DNA from: Mesostigma viride
Lineage: Eukaryota > Streptophyta > Mesostigmatophyceae > Mesostigmatales > Mesostigmataceae
DNA length: 55,368 nt
Assembly: GCA_009746045.1 (NCBI GenBank)
Contig: RPFO01002124.1
Location: 1 to 55,368 of the forward strand
Reading direction: 5' to 3'
Below are positions 32,564 to 44,382 of the stretch, in pieces. A program made the translations under genes and the position numbers. Each line of letters begins with the position of its first letter. Positions within the stretch are counted from its first letter, which is position 1. The notes below the pieces were generated by a model. That model was not told the origin of the DNA, did not search any database, and was given only the letters and a program-made list of their open reading frames with translations.

Positions 32564-32908
32564 AGTTGAGTAACTCTAGAGCCCTAGGATCTGGCTCTAA
32601 GTTCCCCATGTCCGTCCGCACGCCTTCCGCTAGCGTCCGCTAAGCCGCCGGCTATAATCCGGCGGTCCGATGCGGTCGACCGGTCTAAGGGCGGCGCCTA
32701 GGGCCGGCGCCACCTAGGCCCCAGTCCGGGGCCTTATCCGGGTCGGTACGGACAGCTAGCTTGTCCCACGGTTACGGCTAACCGGATAGGGTTTGCTGGC
32801 TAAGACATAAACCAGTGGTGGGCCAGCTCCGACAGCAGTTCTCTGTGTTCACCTTATCCCAAGCTCAACGTGACCGACCGCCATAGCTGAGCCGGTCGGG
32901 CTTTAACT
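32564..32908 (+). repeat. copia-A 3' LTR
   Basis: About 345 bp from AGTTGAGTAACTC to GGGCTTTAACT. The right end is fixed by matching the 5' LTR remnant at 1-43. The left end is inferred from the purine tract and by analogy with the AGTT start of copia-B, so it is less certain. Confidence 0.6.
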
Positions 32909-32953
32909 CCAGCCAGGTAGACACCGACCTCGGTCTGGCCGGCCCCCAGCGGC

Positions 32954-33217
32954 TTGGCCAGCCAGGGCCGGCGGCATATCCTAACCTGGCCTGGCCCCAA
33001 GGACATTCCTAAGAAGGTAGGCAAACATGTCATGACCTACCCACAGCAGTTGATGGCTGACCTAGTGGTCCCAGCTCAGTTTGAACATCGCATTCACTCC
33101 CTCTCTCTTGCTTGGACTGCTATGCAGGACAAGAAGAGGTGGAAGACCATTGTCCAGGCTCATACGCCCGCCCCTGTGGGCAAGCCCCTCCCCCAAGCGG
33201 AAGGGGCGCTTTGCTGA
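32954..33217 (+). pseudogene. Unidentified ORF fragment outside copia-A
   Basis: A frame ending CPLPQAEGALC-like at 33217 with an internal stretch (KVGKHVMTYPQQLMADLVVP) that looks protein-like. There is no ATG at its start and no recognised domain. It may be the C-terminal end of a gene or of another retroelement in the target site of copia-A. The true C-terminal residues are GKPLPQAEGALC. Confidence 0.25.
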
Positions 33218-33424
33218 GTAGAATAGGTAGGGTTTTCTAGATTAGACTAGCTTATTAGAGTTAGATTAGTTCGGTTTCGCGGCTTTGTCCCCCTCCATCC
33301 ATCCACGGGAATATGTGCTACATGATCTCCCAACGGAGTCATGTTATAATTTAATTTTGAATTATAGGGATAGTTTTAATGAGGGATAATTTAATTTTTG
33401 ATAAGGGATGTTGTTGCAATGCAG

Positions 33425-33790
33425 CAGTTATGCGAATGTGGTTGGAACGGAGCCTTGTTAAAAAATGGATAGGATTACTCATTACAGCACTCAGACACTT
33501 GAGGCTTAGACACGAGCTTGCCAAGTCAAGGCAACATGTGCACGTGAGGCGCTCTCGCAAGATGACCAGTTGGCACTGCATGGCCTATTCTTTATATACT
33601 TGTTCACTGTGCTTTGCAAGGCGTGAGCAGCATCGTCTGGCCTGCTCAGGATTAACACCCCTCTACAGTAATAATAACCTGTACAGCGTCTAGATCATAT
33701 ACAGCAGGTCTGCTACATACAGGCACAGTGACCACAGAGTACAGTCTACACAGTGATTATTGCATCTGCATCCAATAGTCCATGCACGAC
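33425..33790 (+). repeat. LTR-like dispersed repeat, related to 52545-52900
   Basis: About 350 bp closely resemble 52555-52900, including GACACGAG, GCCAAGTCAAGGCAACA, a TATA-like TTCTTTATATACTTG and CAGGCACAGTGACCACAG. The other copy lies inside a 699-bp element with a 5-bp target duplication, so this is probably a partial LTR of the same family. Boundaries of this copy are not clear. Confidence 0.65.
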
Positions 33791-34289
33791 TACGAGTAGT
33801 CCTTGCACGAGCCACGAGCCACGAGCGGACATGGCTGACGGCGGAGCTCAGAACTTTTGCGTATGAGCCCCAAATTCAGTCAGGCTACTATACTTGCATC
33901 AGATGCGTCTTTTCAAGACGCTGCATCTGCTAGTACGTACAATCGGTTACGGTTGTAACGCAGTATTTTGCAAATGCCACAAAAACGCAGCCTAGTTGAC
34001 AAACATGCATTTTGAGCTGTCGTCGGCATTCCCGCCGCCAGCAGCACGTGCGACATCAACTCCTGCGGACGCCAACCTTTAATTCGCGTTGATCAAAGCT
34101 TCCCCCCCCGGTCTGCCTCCCTCAACGCAATGCTCTATACACCAAATTTGTCGCCCATTCCCAAGAAAACCCGAACTTCCCATACCAAATGGGATGTCGG
34201 CCGCTTCGGCGCCGGCCAGCGGGATTTTTGCATCTTGGAAATCTTTACGCTCACGAAGGCACAATGTGACGATGTTATCAAGTTCCTGC
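33791..34289. other. Non-coding stretch
   Basis: No gene seen. A short hairpin (AGATGCGTCTT / AAGACG...CATCT) lies at about 33901-33930. Confidence 0.5.
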
Positions 34290-35492
34290 ATGGCCCGCCA
34301 TGACGAACTTTTCCTGCCTACCCGGCCCTGGCGACAAGGTCACCAAGCCCGACTGGGAATGGTCGCTTCAATCAAGAACCGGAGGCGTACTTGAAGGCAG
34401 TCATCATGTGCATGCAGCTACCTGCGCTGCGACGCCCAGGACATCACCCAGATTGGCTACGCTGGCCTCAGGAGCCTCCTGCATGAGCGCAGACGGGCAG
34501 CCACAGCAGCTGCAGCATCCCCGCAGAGCGGCACCTCCCCCAGCACGGACTCCATCCGAGCTGCAGTGGCGGAGCAGCTGGCGCCGATGGCTGAGCAGCT
34601 CGCCGCCCTGAACGCGCCTGACGGCCCACTCAACACTCTCTCGGCCAAGGTCAACAGCATTGAAGCCAGAGTCGCACTTAAGCTCCAGCCTGAGTCAGTT
34701 TACTGCTACGCAAGAGCACATTGCCACCAAAGTTTCCGAGGCCACAGCCACTGTGACCACCCGCCTTCACCAGGTGGAAGGCCGAGTCGGCCAAGGCACC
34801 GTGAAACTTGAGGCAGAACTTTGCTACCAAGGTAGACGCCCTGGCCACGCAGGTCCCCGAGATCGCCGAGCGAACGGCCACCATCGCCGCCCAACCTGCT
34901 GGTAGGGCTAGCGATGACCCCTCGACTCGCGCCTCCTGGGCGGACCTGCTCAAGTCTGAGCCAGGCATCCTCTACCACGACCGCCATCACCACCAAGCTC
35001 CAAGAGCTGGAAGACACGCGCCGCCGCGAGGCCGCTGACCGCGACCGTCGCCACTGCCGGGTCATCCTCAGGCGCTGCGACATGCCGCCGGAGGAGACCC
35101 CAGACTCTCTTAGAACTCGACGAGCTGAAGAAACAGCTCTTGGCGTGCATGGAGCTGCCAGGTGCGGCACTGCAAGGCGCCTACCGCCTGCCCCATCCAC
35201 GGGCCAATTAAGGCTGGGCCCCCTCCAGTGGTCCTCACCTTCAGCGACATCACAGCCCGAGTCCGGTTCCTCTCTCGCCGCAAGAAGCTGGTGGACACCT
35301 CCTAGTCTGTTGACAACGACCTGACGCCAGCCCAGCAGCAGCAACGCCGCGATCAGTGGCCCGACTACATCCGCCACAAGACCAACCCCGAGAAGCCCCA
35401 AGTGTACTGGCGGGGCGGGGACCTCTATGTCAACAAGAAACTGTGGAAGCCCCCGGCCCCGGGCTCCCCCGGGATAGAGCACTCCAGCTAGT
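34290..35492 (+). pseudogene. L1-type LINE ORF1 pseudogene
   Basis: Frame-shifted coding pieces follow in order. First come Ala/Gln/Leu-rich heptads (MAEQLAPMAEQLAALNAP, then TATQEHIATKVSEATATVTT and FATKVDALATQVPEIAE), a long coiled coil. Next is CRVILRRCDMP, an RRM-like strand. The end has VVLTFSDITARVRFLSRRKKL, a DLTPAQQQQRRDQW stretch and VYWRGGDLYVNKKLW, closely like the C-terminal domain of L1 ORF1p. Such proteins bind LINE RNA. At least five frame changes and internal stops make it a relic. No matching ORF2 follows on this strand; the region after 35492 is non-coding. Confidence 0.65.
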
Positions 35493-35840
35493 TGTCTAGA
35501 TGGGGGCAATCGATGATGGGATAGCATTATTAGGCATTACAACACTTGAAACGATATTAGCGCACATCGTTAATTAATTAATAGACACGTGACTGCGTCA
35601 CGTGAGCATAAGTCCTCAGTGGGAGCTGGGGAACATGGGATGGTCCGGATGGAATGGATGGTGTAAGCTATCTAGGTCCTAGTTACAGGGGTGTGGGCAC
35701 CGCGGCCCGAATCGCTATGAATGCCATACTTGGTCACACGCGGAGCCCCCACAGGCTTGGGGGTGGTCTCCTTCATCACTACTTGCCATCTATCCTTGTG
35801 CACCATCTGCCTCCATATTACAGACAAACCAGGAGGCTGC
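35493..35840. other. Non-coding stretch with an E-box palindrome
   Basis: No gene seen. CACGTGACTGCGTCACGTG, an inverted repeat with 8-bp arms, lies at about 35585-35604 after a TTAATTAATTAAT run. The same combination occurs at 49926-49969. Confidence 0.6.
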
Positions 35841-35848
35841 CCGGGGGT
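35841..35848. repeat. hAT-1 target-site duplication, left
   Basis: CCGGGGGT, identical to 40883-40890. Confidence 0.88.
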
Positions 35849-36584
35849 CAGTGTTCCATTATACTGCGTATTATACGGTATTATACGGTATAATACGCGT
35901 TATACAAGGTCGAGCGTATAATTTTTATCCGTTTTATACGATTTGCGTATTTTTACGTATGATACGGCGAATAACACGTATAAGCGCGCGTATAATGGGG
36001 TTTTCGCGCTCATCCGAGGTCCGGCAGCCAAATTTTTCGTGCGGGAACCAAGGCCTTGCATTCCCGCCGGCGGGAAAGCAAGGGAACTTAGCCCCTAAAT
36101 GGTCTTGCTGCCGATTTTCCGCCAAAAATCGAGTTCCAGCCGATGCATCGGCCCCTTCTCGGGGACCAGATGCCGCGAAATCTATTGAGAATTAGGAAAC
36201 GTTTAGCTGAGAAGATCGGAAGTTTATAAAATTCTTCACAGCATGGTACTAGGGTTTGCATACTTTTGACAAAGTTATAGAGGTGTTCTGGCCGGTCAAA
36301 GTACAAGGGGTCAGGGTACTTTTTCACGTACAACGTGCATTCCGGAAAACGACGACCTGGCCATGGCGGCTTGCGCCCACGCATGGCATTTACGTTTGCG
36401 TTCGAATTTTCTGGCCAAACTTAGGATATTGATTTTAAACGTCCTAAAGATCATACAGGCCAATTTTTGGTTCGCGGGAATGCCATTTGATAGGTGTCGG
36501 CAGCGTTCTTGCTGGAAAAAACTGCGATCAGGCCGGACGATAGAAACGTTGACAGCAATACCTTTCCGGCGTATTTTAAAGGAT

Positions 36585-38378
36585 TCGGTGTTCTCTGAAC
36601 GTAGTTTCTTTATAACAGATGAGAATGAACGCCGCTATGTGAGTGGTACTACGGGACGGTGGGCCTTGGGCTGGACCGGTTCCATGAGTTAGAATTAGTT
36701 GGCCAGTTTTGTATGGCCATTTCTAGTTCGTTAAGTTAAGTAGCAATTAAGTTACTGTTGCTGACGGCTCATGAGGCGAGCCCGGGCTACGCCGCCCTAA
36801 AGTGCCAATTGCACGATGTTCTAGGTCTCTTTTTCTTGTAATCGGATGTATGGGGTATGGGTATGGCGGATTACAAGAAATTTAATGCTGCCCTAATCGC
36901 GTCAGCCTTTTGGCTGGCGGTGGCCGATTAGAGATAGCGCGTGACTGACATAGCTTGAACAGTCACGTGACTGTGAAAAAGAAATTAATTACCCTCGTCG
37001 GTTTTCTCCCCGCAGCTGGGTTCTTGGCCGACGAGAGACTATAAAATACTTCGCGTTTGCCTGCGCGTGGCACCTGTACGGAACTCTGAAACCATGAGTA
37101 AGATTTCCGTGCCACGCTGCAGTGCCTACCGCTTTGCTGCGGAATGTCGCAGCAGGGTTGCAGTTCCTGACTACTGACTGCCGAAGGAAGGGTGGTCGGG
37201 TTACTTTCAGTGGGCATTGTGATGGACGACAAGTCTGTCGGCCCTCGCGTAAGTAGAAAAATATTTACCAGCATCCGCTCTTATGGGTGCGTGAGGTCTC
37301 GGGAATGTGGTGGGGACGAATTCCGGAATTATGCAATATTTCGATTCAGACCGAGACTTAAGGGGCCAGTTTAACAGACGGACCTGGGCCGGGCAGGACC
37401 AAATATTTTGGCCGGCCCAGTTGCGCTTGCGCTTTATCGGCCGCTGGGGTGTGTGATGAGAGCCTGCTCATCAACTAAAACCTGAAATATGGAAAGTTAC
37501 TCCCCCAGGTGACAACGTTGACAGTAATCGAGATATGGTGGCATCGGGTGACGTCCTACAAGTTGTCGTCACGTTAGGGCGGCACTGGCCTTTGAGGGAG
37601 GTCCGTGGTCGTTAAACGAGGCGTCTTCTTCCTTGTCTTTGCGTGCACATTCAACACCCTCTTTTACTGGCCGAGGGTGGAAGGCTGGGGGGGGCCCTGC
37701 GAAGGGTTATCGTGCATGAGGCTCGCTACAGCCGCCGGCGATTGTAATGGTCGTGACCGTTGCGGCAGGGCAGCCTCGAGAGCCACTGAGCGAAAGTGGT
37801 TGGCGGAGCTTTGGAGATAAAGCACCAGGAAAGGGGGGTTGGGTAACGAGAACTACAATCAATCATGAAATGGGTGCAGCGTGGCAGGCTCACTCATGGG
37901 TTCTGTAATTGCCCACTTATTGTTTTAATCAAATGTTGGTGGATTGGTAATAGTGGGAATAGAATCGGTGTTCTCTGAACGTAGTTTCTTTATAACAGAT
38001 GAGAATGAACGCCGCTATGTGAGTGGTACTACGGGACGGTGGGCCTTGGGCTGGACCGGTTCCATGAGTTAGAATTAGTTGGCCAGTTTTGTATGGCCAT
38101 TTCTAGTTCGTTAAGTTAAGTAGCAATTAAGTTACTGTTGCTGACGGCTCATGAGGCGAGCCCGGGCTACGCCGCCCTAAAGTGCCAATTGCACGATGTT
38201 CTAGGTCTCTTTTTCTTGTCCCGCCCTCCCTCCCTCTTCTTGTGTTTGTTTCTAGGGTAACGAGAACTACAATCAATCATGAAATGGGTGCAGCGTGGCA
38301 GGCTCACTCATGGGTTCTGTAATTGCCCACTTATTGTTTTAATCAAATGTTGGTGGATTGGTAATAGTGGGAATAGAA
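36585..38378 (+). repeat. Incomplete tandem duplication inside hAT-1
   Basis: Segment A (36585-36839, 255 bp) recurs at 37965-38219 without visible differences. Segment B (37841-37964, 124 bp) recurs at 38255-38378. The order is A-X-B-A-x-B, where X is 1,001 bp in the first copy and only 35 bp of unrelated sequence in the second. So a 1,380-bp unit was duplicated, with X either lost from one copy or gained in the other. Confidence 0.88.
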
Positions 38379-39834
38379 ATATCGGTTTCTTTTTACTTTT
38401 TATGATACATAGTAGTCGTAAACGTGCAAGGGTGGCCAGAAATCGCCGAATCCAGCGACCATGCTGCACAGCTTTGGTGTGCCGAAATGCGCCATTTTGC
38501 GGCCACCGCCTGGGCCAAGGTAACGCCATCCATGCCTGGTAAAGCTTAAGCATCGTTTTCCTATCGATGTTTGACATTCATATATACGTTCTAGCTTGTG
38601 TAGCACATTCTTTTTGCACTATTCATGCTCTTTCTTGACCCTGGCCTGGCCCCTTTCTAAAACACCACTCTTAGATGCTTCCCTCAGTCAGTTGACCTGC
38701 CACAGGGTGATGGTGATAAGTTTTAGAGGCTGTATGGGTTTGAATACCTCCATATATGTTTGTTATACATTTCCCATACACATATTGCATGAGTGTGAGG
38801 CAGTTGGCTGGTCTCTGTGGCATCATCAAGCACGTAACTGGTGAGTAAAAGCTTCCCATTGACAGCATGTGCCACCAGGTGTGCTGGCCATCACCTGGCA
38901 AGCTATAGCAGCTTAGGCCTAGTTTATCCTTGCTAGGGCAGGCTGAAATAGGCTCAACACCACTAGTTTGTTGGTGGCTGCCTCCTAGAATGCATGCCTT
39001 GCGTAGGGTGTCCGTACCACGTTACCTACGTGCATGGACAAGGTGGCACCTGCACATAGGTGCCATGTAAGGGCAGTGTGATGATGCAGTTATGTTTCCC
39101 CATCATTGTGGAAGGGAAATGTATTGTTTGGCATGGTTGGTGGCCATATTAGGAGGTCGTATGCCCACCCCTACTCCCTTGGTTGCTTTTTACCAACGGT
39201 ACCCCTATGGGCTGTACTGGGTGTAACTGCTGGTATACCCACCCAAATGATGACCCCGATGGCTCAAGCTGTTCAGCAACTAATTGTTTATCATCCCTGA
39301 AGTGGTAGGTGCCTAGGTCTTATAACATAATTCAAAATGCACATTCTACCAAAAATGAAAACGCGCGTCTTGACCCCCCTGACTTTGACGGCAGTTAAAC
39401 ATGGCCTACCCTGCATATATGTGAGGTTGTGATATACCAACCCGAAGGGCAACTCATGGACATGCTTGGCCCCCAAGGACAGCCATTGGATATGGGTAGG
39501 TTGGATGGCATCTGGTTTGCAAAATTGTGAAGATCCAGCCGATTTATCGGCAGGATCTCAGACCATTTAGGGGTTAGAAACACTACGGAAACCATCCACT
39601 GGTTGACATTTGGCGACCGTGAGACACAAGGATCTTACAAGCAAGCTACACTGTAGCATGGCAAGTTGGCAACCCAAGTTGGCAACCCTCCATGCTGTTT
39701 AGGTCTCTGCCCTTGCCTCTCGGGCAGCCATGCACCGAATATTAATAGAAGCCATACAGAAAACTGACTGGTACGAGAGCATGGCCGCTTTACATTTTCA
39801 ATCTGTAGGCATGATCCTTAGGTCTTGAAAAGCT

Positions 39835-40180
39835 TATATCCTTGGCCAGGCAACGTTTGGCATGGATGTGCGCAGATATGTCTCGACCTTCTGCTCGATG
39901 CGCCAACCTCGTTTCAGCAACCAGGTGGCGACCGTGCATGTGCTAACTGTTGATAGGCGGGAAATGCCCCTACATTTGAACGCGGATAGATGTTTCACGT
40001 TATTCCTTACATGATTTATAAGCGACGACGGCCAGGAAAGGCTCGCAGCTACGTCCATCAGGTGGGCATGCTGGCTCGATCCGTCAAGAAAGGTAATATG
40101 CGGTTTTGATCTGGTACGTGCTATCCTGTTCACGTGTTCATTGTACTGTATCAAGTTGTTGGGTGGATTGTAATATAGTC
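39835..40180. repeat. Interior block of hAT-1 shared (inverted) with hAT-2
   Basis: Matches the reverse complement of about 50560-50900 in hAT-2, for instance AACGTGAACAGGATAGCA against TGCTATCCTGTTCACGTG. So the two elements belong to one family. Confidence 0.75.
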
Positions 40181-40882
40181 GTAGACCTGTAATGGAGGTT
40201 TTCTGCTTGTCTTTTGGTTGCTTTACTGCCTCTACGCATTATTGGCTTGTGATGGTTGGGGAATACCACTACGACATGCAGATTTTGGACCAGGTTTGTC
40301 TGCTATTAGCTTATGCTTCATCGAAAGCAGTGACGTAGTGCTTGGCATTGTTTGTAAATATGATAAGCTTGATAACGCGATGTTTTTTCTTGCTAAAAAC
40401 ATCTCGAAACAAGTGGTTTTCTGGCCAGATCTAGCCACTATTTCTTGTTTTGCTTGCCAAAGTCAGCTTTCTTCTTGTGTGCTCCTCATGCATACAAGAA
40501 ACATGGAGATGCCCAGGACCTGCTTGCATGGAATTAGCATAGATAGCCATCTTACTTCTTTTGCTTTTTTCATCTTTCCATTTCATTTGGCGTTGTTTTT
40601 TAGGGTATAATGCATAGGTAATCTAGCTCCTCGTGAACCCTGGTTTACACGTCCAGTGTTCCCAAGCACTGCTGAGCAGTGGCAACCCATGTATCGATCA
40701 TGTGTAATTTAGTGTCAGAAACATGTGGACTGCTTGAAATGATATCAAAATGCATGAAACAACCCCAAAAACGATGAAATCCGGTATTTGCGTATAATTT
40801 CCGGATAATACCGTATTATACCGTATTATCCATTATACGGACCCCGCGCGTATAACCGCGTATTGCGTACAATGGAACACTG

Positions 40883-40890
40883 CCGGGGGT
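40883..40890. repeat. hAT-1 target-site duplication, right
   Basis: CCGGGGGT, identical to 35841-35848. Confidence 0.88.
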
Positions 40891-41465
40891 GAGCCCGTCA
40901 CGTCTAGTGTAGCACATGTCCGTGCGAGTCTATCACGAAAAGTCCACGGGTGGCGGCCCTGCCGCGCGCGGCCGGGGGCACGCCAGGTGAGGACATATCG
41001 CCCAGGCTGGGCGGGCTTGGTGCCAGCTAGTCTATCTGATGTATCTACCTGATCTGTGCGGGCCAGGTGCCGGGCTAGGCCCAGGCGCCTGTGCCTAATA
41101 ATGTGGGAAACATAGGGCAAATCAGCGTACAAAACTACGAATCCTCATTACTAATGTGCAAACCAAAGGGGATGTTAAGGGCCTTGCGCAGCATCTGGGT
41201 GACGGCGCCGTCGAGTCGTTGCTCCAGCTTCTGCGTCAGTGTCTACGTCTCGGCGCCATAGGTCAGGATCGTCAGAATGACGACCTTGAAGAGGTCACGC
41301 TTGACGATCCGGGGTAGGGCGGGGTTGCTCCACCAGCGGCGGTGGTCATGGAGGTGCGCCCACGCCATGCCGATCCGTGTCGTCATGTCGTCCTCGCAGT
41401 CGGGAAGCCAACTGCCGAGCATATGCAGCTTGAAGCGGCCTGAAGGAGGGTACAGGGGCAGCTCA
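40891..41465 (-). pseudogene. LINE reverse transcriptase, C-terminal fragment
   Basis: On the minus strand, LGSWLPDCEDDMTTRIGMAW, then ILTYGAETWTLTQKLEQ-like sequence, and RHRRLGLARHLARTD, form the characteristic tail of L1-type ORF2. There the pattern YGAE(T)W..T..L...L marks the end of the RT region. One or more frame changes separate the pieces. The 5' part is missing beyond 41465, and hAT-1 cut the 3' part at 40890. No endonuclease or RT catalytic motif remains. Confidence 0.68.
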
Positions 41466-41469
41466 CGTA

Positions 41470-41700
41470 GGTGGGACAGTGTCCCAACTCCGGTAGGTGG
41501 GACAAATTCAGCAAAGCGGGACATGTTCAGGTGTCCCACCTAACTGAAATTATGTCCCACCTTGTTGAATTTGGAAAAACATGGTGTCCCACCTACCGGC
41601 ATTTGTGATACAGGTCTGTCTCACCTACCCGAACTTGAAGCTGTGTCCCACCTAACTGTATGTTTCTATGTGTCCCACCTTCCTGAATGTAGTGGCTACG
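41470..41700 (-). repeat. GTCCCACCT-type minisatellite
   Basis: About seven imperfect units of roughly 35 bp, each with TGTCCCACCTAACTGAA or a close variant. It follows directly on the LINE fragment. Confidence 0.75.
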
Positions 41701-41907
41701 CACATATGGGCTCTTAGTATGTGTCATACTCCTACATATGTTATACATACATATGTCCCTATTACTCCTATGGGGCATGCTACCTATTCTGCACGTTTGC
41801 TCATGGCGTAGGGACACTTGATCTGTGTGCAACCGATAATACGCTGGAAATTAAAAAATCAATCAAGTGCAAATATGGTAGTCCTTGCAGATTTGTATGA
41901 CAACATT
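41701..41907. other. Short non-coding stretch
   Basis: No gene seen between the minisatellite and the C-rich array. Confidence 0.5.
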
Positions 41908-42391
41908 GTTATTGTTATATGGTGCATGGGGGTGGGGTTAGAACCCCCCACCCCACCCCACTTCACCGCACTTCACCCCACTTCACCCCACTTCACCCCA
42001 CTTCACCCCACTTCACCCCACTTCACCCCACTTCACCCCACTTCACCCCACTTCACCCCACTTCACCCCACTTCACCCCACTTCCCACCCCCACCCCACC
42101 CCCACCCCCACCCCACCCCACCCCCACCCCACCCCACCCCCACCCCCACCCCCACCCCCACCCCCACCCCCCACCCCCACCCCCACCCACCCCCACCCCA
42201 CCCCCACCCCCACCCCCCCACCCCCACCCCCACCCCCACCCCCACCCCCCCCACCCACCCCACCCCACCCCCACCCCACCCCCACCCCCACCCCCACCCC
42301 CACCCCCACCCCCACCCCCACCCCACCCCCACCCCCACCCCACCCCCACCCCCACCCCACCCCACCCCCACCATATAACAACAACATAACA
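41908..42391 (+). repeat. C-rich array with flanking inverted repeat
   Basis: A (CTTCACCCCA)n block, 41958-42085, leads into irregular (CCCCCA)n/(CCCCA)n to about 42372. The flanks are inverted: GTTATTGTTATATGGTG at 41908-41924 and CACCATATAACAAC...ATAAC at 42368-42390. The minus strand is G-rich with dense G-quadruplex potential. ORFs across it are artefacts. Confidence 0.85.
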
Positions 42392-43102
42392 ACACCACGA
42401 TAAGAAATGACATCGTGGTGCAGTCGCCACCGCCATCATCAAGGAGACAACCTGCGCAGGCCAGAAATCGGGAGAATTCGGGCAATCATGTACAAGACAA
42501 CAGGCTCCAGGTCAGCCAAGCGCTCGTACGTGCGAAACTTGATGACTGGGTCTGCAATCGCCATAATCCAAGTGAGGGTGGTTTTACCGGATTAGGATAC
42601 ATTTTTTTGTCTAGGATACATTTGATGCACTGTGCAGTTTTCAGATGTGTTTGAGGGGGTTGATTGCGCCTAACATGCATTTTATTGAAGCAATGAGTTT
42701 CCCAAGATATACATGATATAAACTAAGACAATTGACCCATTAACGCATGCAATGAGACAACATCAATAAGACAACATATGCCAATTGAAGGCTGCCCGCA
42801 ACTTTATTCCAAGCTCATTATTATATGATTCCAAGACCATAATTCTTCCAAGATCGTACATCTTCAAGATATAGCACTACAGACACCCACGCGGCTTCCG
42901 CAGTCATCACGCTCCTCCTCCAAGACAACTCAACCTTACAGGACGTTGGGCCATCATACGTCCGGAATAATTGTCTCACTTATTACATAACCAAACTTTT
43001 TGAGGGATCGCCATGGTTGCATGGTTTCAACACATGCGCCCTGCACTCATGTGCATCAAAGGTGTTGCGTCTAGTGCCAACTCACGGTGTCAAAGAACTG
43101 AT
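42392..43102. other. Non-coding stretch
   Basis: No gene seen. AT-balanced sequence between the C-rich array and the last exon of the E2 minus-strand gene. The left end of E2 may lie here but no inverted repeat was found. Confidence 0.45.
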
Positions 43103-43229
43103 TCAATCATATTTCCCGTGTGGCCATGAAGGCCCACATGAGTTAAACATGGCCGAGAGTGATTGCATCATCCTTCTTGGCGACATCGGTCTTGACGACG
43201 TCGATGGGGAAGACGGCAGCACCTGCATG

Positions 43230-43645
43230 TGAACAAAAGAATCCATGAATTGTGGCATCCAAAGGCAACAACATATTAGCATCCCATTGAACACGCAGCC
43301 ACGCTGACCCGGCCATCCAGCCGCCCACGCAGCCACAGAGCCAGCCAGCCACGCAGTGACGCACCCACCCAGCCACACATCCACGCATCCACGCACCCGG
43401 CACCCCCCCCAGCCAGCCAGCCACGCAGCCACGCAGCCACGCAGCCACGCAGCCACGCAGCCACACAGCCACGCACCCTCCTTTCCAGCCAAGCAGCCAC
43501 GCAGTCACACAGTCAACCCCCCCATCCCCCCCCCACCCCACCCACCCACCCCCCCACCCCACCCACCCACCCCACCCACCCACCCCACCCACCCACCCCA
43601 CCCACCCACCCCACCCCCCACCCCACCCACTCAACACTACACGAA
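43230..43645 (-). repeat. Simple-repeat intron in the E2 minus-strand gene
   Basis: Contains (CCACGCAG)n at 43330-43500 and (CCCACCCACC)n at 43520-43635. It lies between a probable donor (GTGAGT, minus strand) and acceptor. Long ORFs here are artefacts. Confidence 0.6.
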
Positions 43646-44213
43646 TGACTCACAAAGAACTGCTGCACCACCGATGATCCCTGCGGGAACTGCTCTGCTG
43701 CCGACGGTCCCTGCGAAAACTGCTGCAGTGCCGACAATGCCTGTGGAATCTGCCACATTGCCGACGCTGCCTGCGGGAACTAAAGCGCTGCTGGTGACGC
43801 CAGCTGTAACTGAAGTGCTCCCGACGATGCCTGCGGGAACTGCTGTGTTGCCGGTGACGCCAGCTGTAGATGAAGCACTGCCGACGATGCCTGCGGGAAC
43901 TGCTGCTGCTGCTGCGGGAACTGCTGCTGCTGCTGCGGGAACTGCTGCTGCTGCTGCGGGAACTGCTGCTGCTGCTGCGGGAACTGCTGCTGCTGCTGCG
44001 GGAAGTTACTGCTGCTGCTGCTGCGGGAACTGCTGCTGCTGCTGCGGGAACTGCTGCTGCTGCTGCGGGAACTGCTGGTGCTGCTGCTGCTGCGGCGGCG
44101 GCGGCTGCGGGAACTGCTGCTGCTGTTGCTGTAGCTGTTGCTGTAGCTGTAGCTGTTGCTGTTGCTGTTGTTGTTGCTGTTGTTGTTGTTGTTGTTGTTG
44201 TTGTTGCATGTTG

Positions 44214-44382
<169 letters not shown>

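Larger units (their letters stand above)
35849..40882. mobile_element. hAT-1: 5.0-kb non-autonomous hAT-like transposon
   Basis: The element starts CAGTGTTCCATTATAC and ends GTACAATGGAACACTG. It is flanked by the perfect 8-bp duplication CCGGGGGT (35841-35848, 40883-40890). CAGTG ends with 8-bp duplications are typical of hAT transposons. Both ends carry many CGTATTATACG-type subterminal motifs (35866-35990, 40785-40865). No transposase ORF is visible in the 5,034 bp; all ORFs are short and unconvincing. It sits beside LINE sequence (40891-41465) and carries an internal duplication. Confidence 0.85.

Noticed and set aside
33379-33693. 104-codon ORF in the LTR-like repeat
   Set aside because: The related copy at 52.5 kb does not preserve the frame, so it is not coding.
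37605-37820. Short ORF in hAT-1 as a possible transposase remnant
   Set aside because: 71 codons with no hAT dimerisation or catalytic motif; no support from neighbouring frames.
41940-42372. Interstitial telomere
   Set aside because: The repeats are (CTTCACCCCA) and irregular (CCCCCA), not a regular telomere unit, and they are enclosed by an inverted repeat.
41818-42389. Pro/His/Thr-rich ORFs across the C-rich array
   Set aside because: Simple-sequence artefact; opposite-strand Gly/Val/Trp ORFs are equally open.
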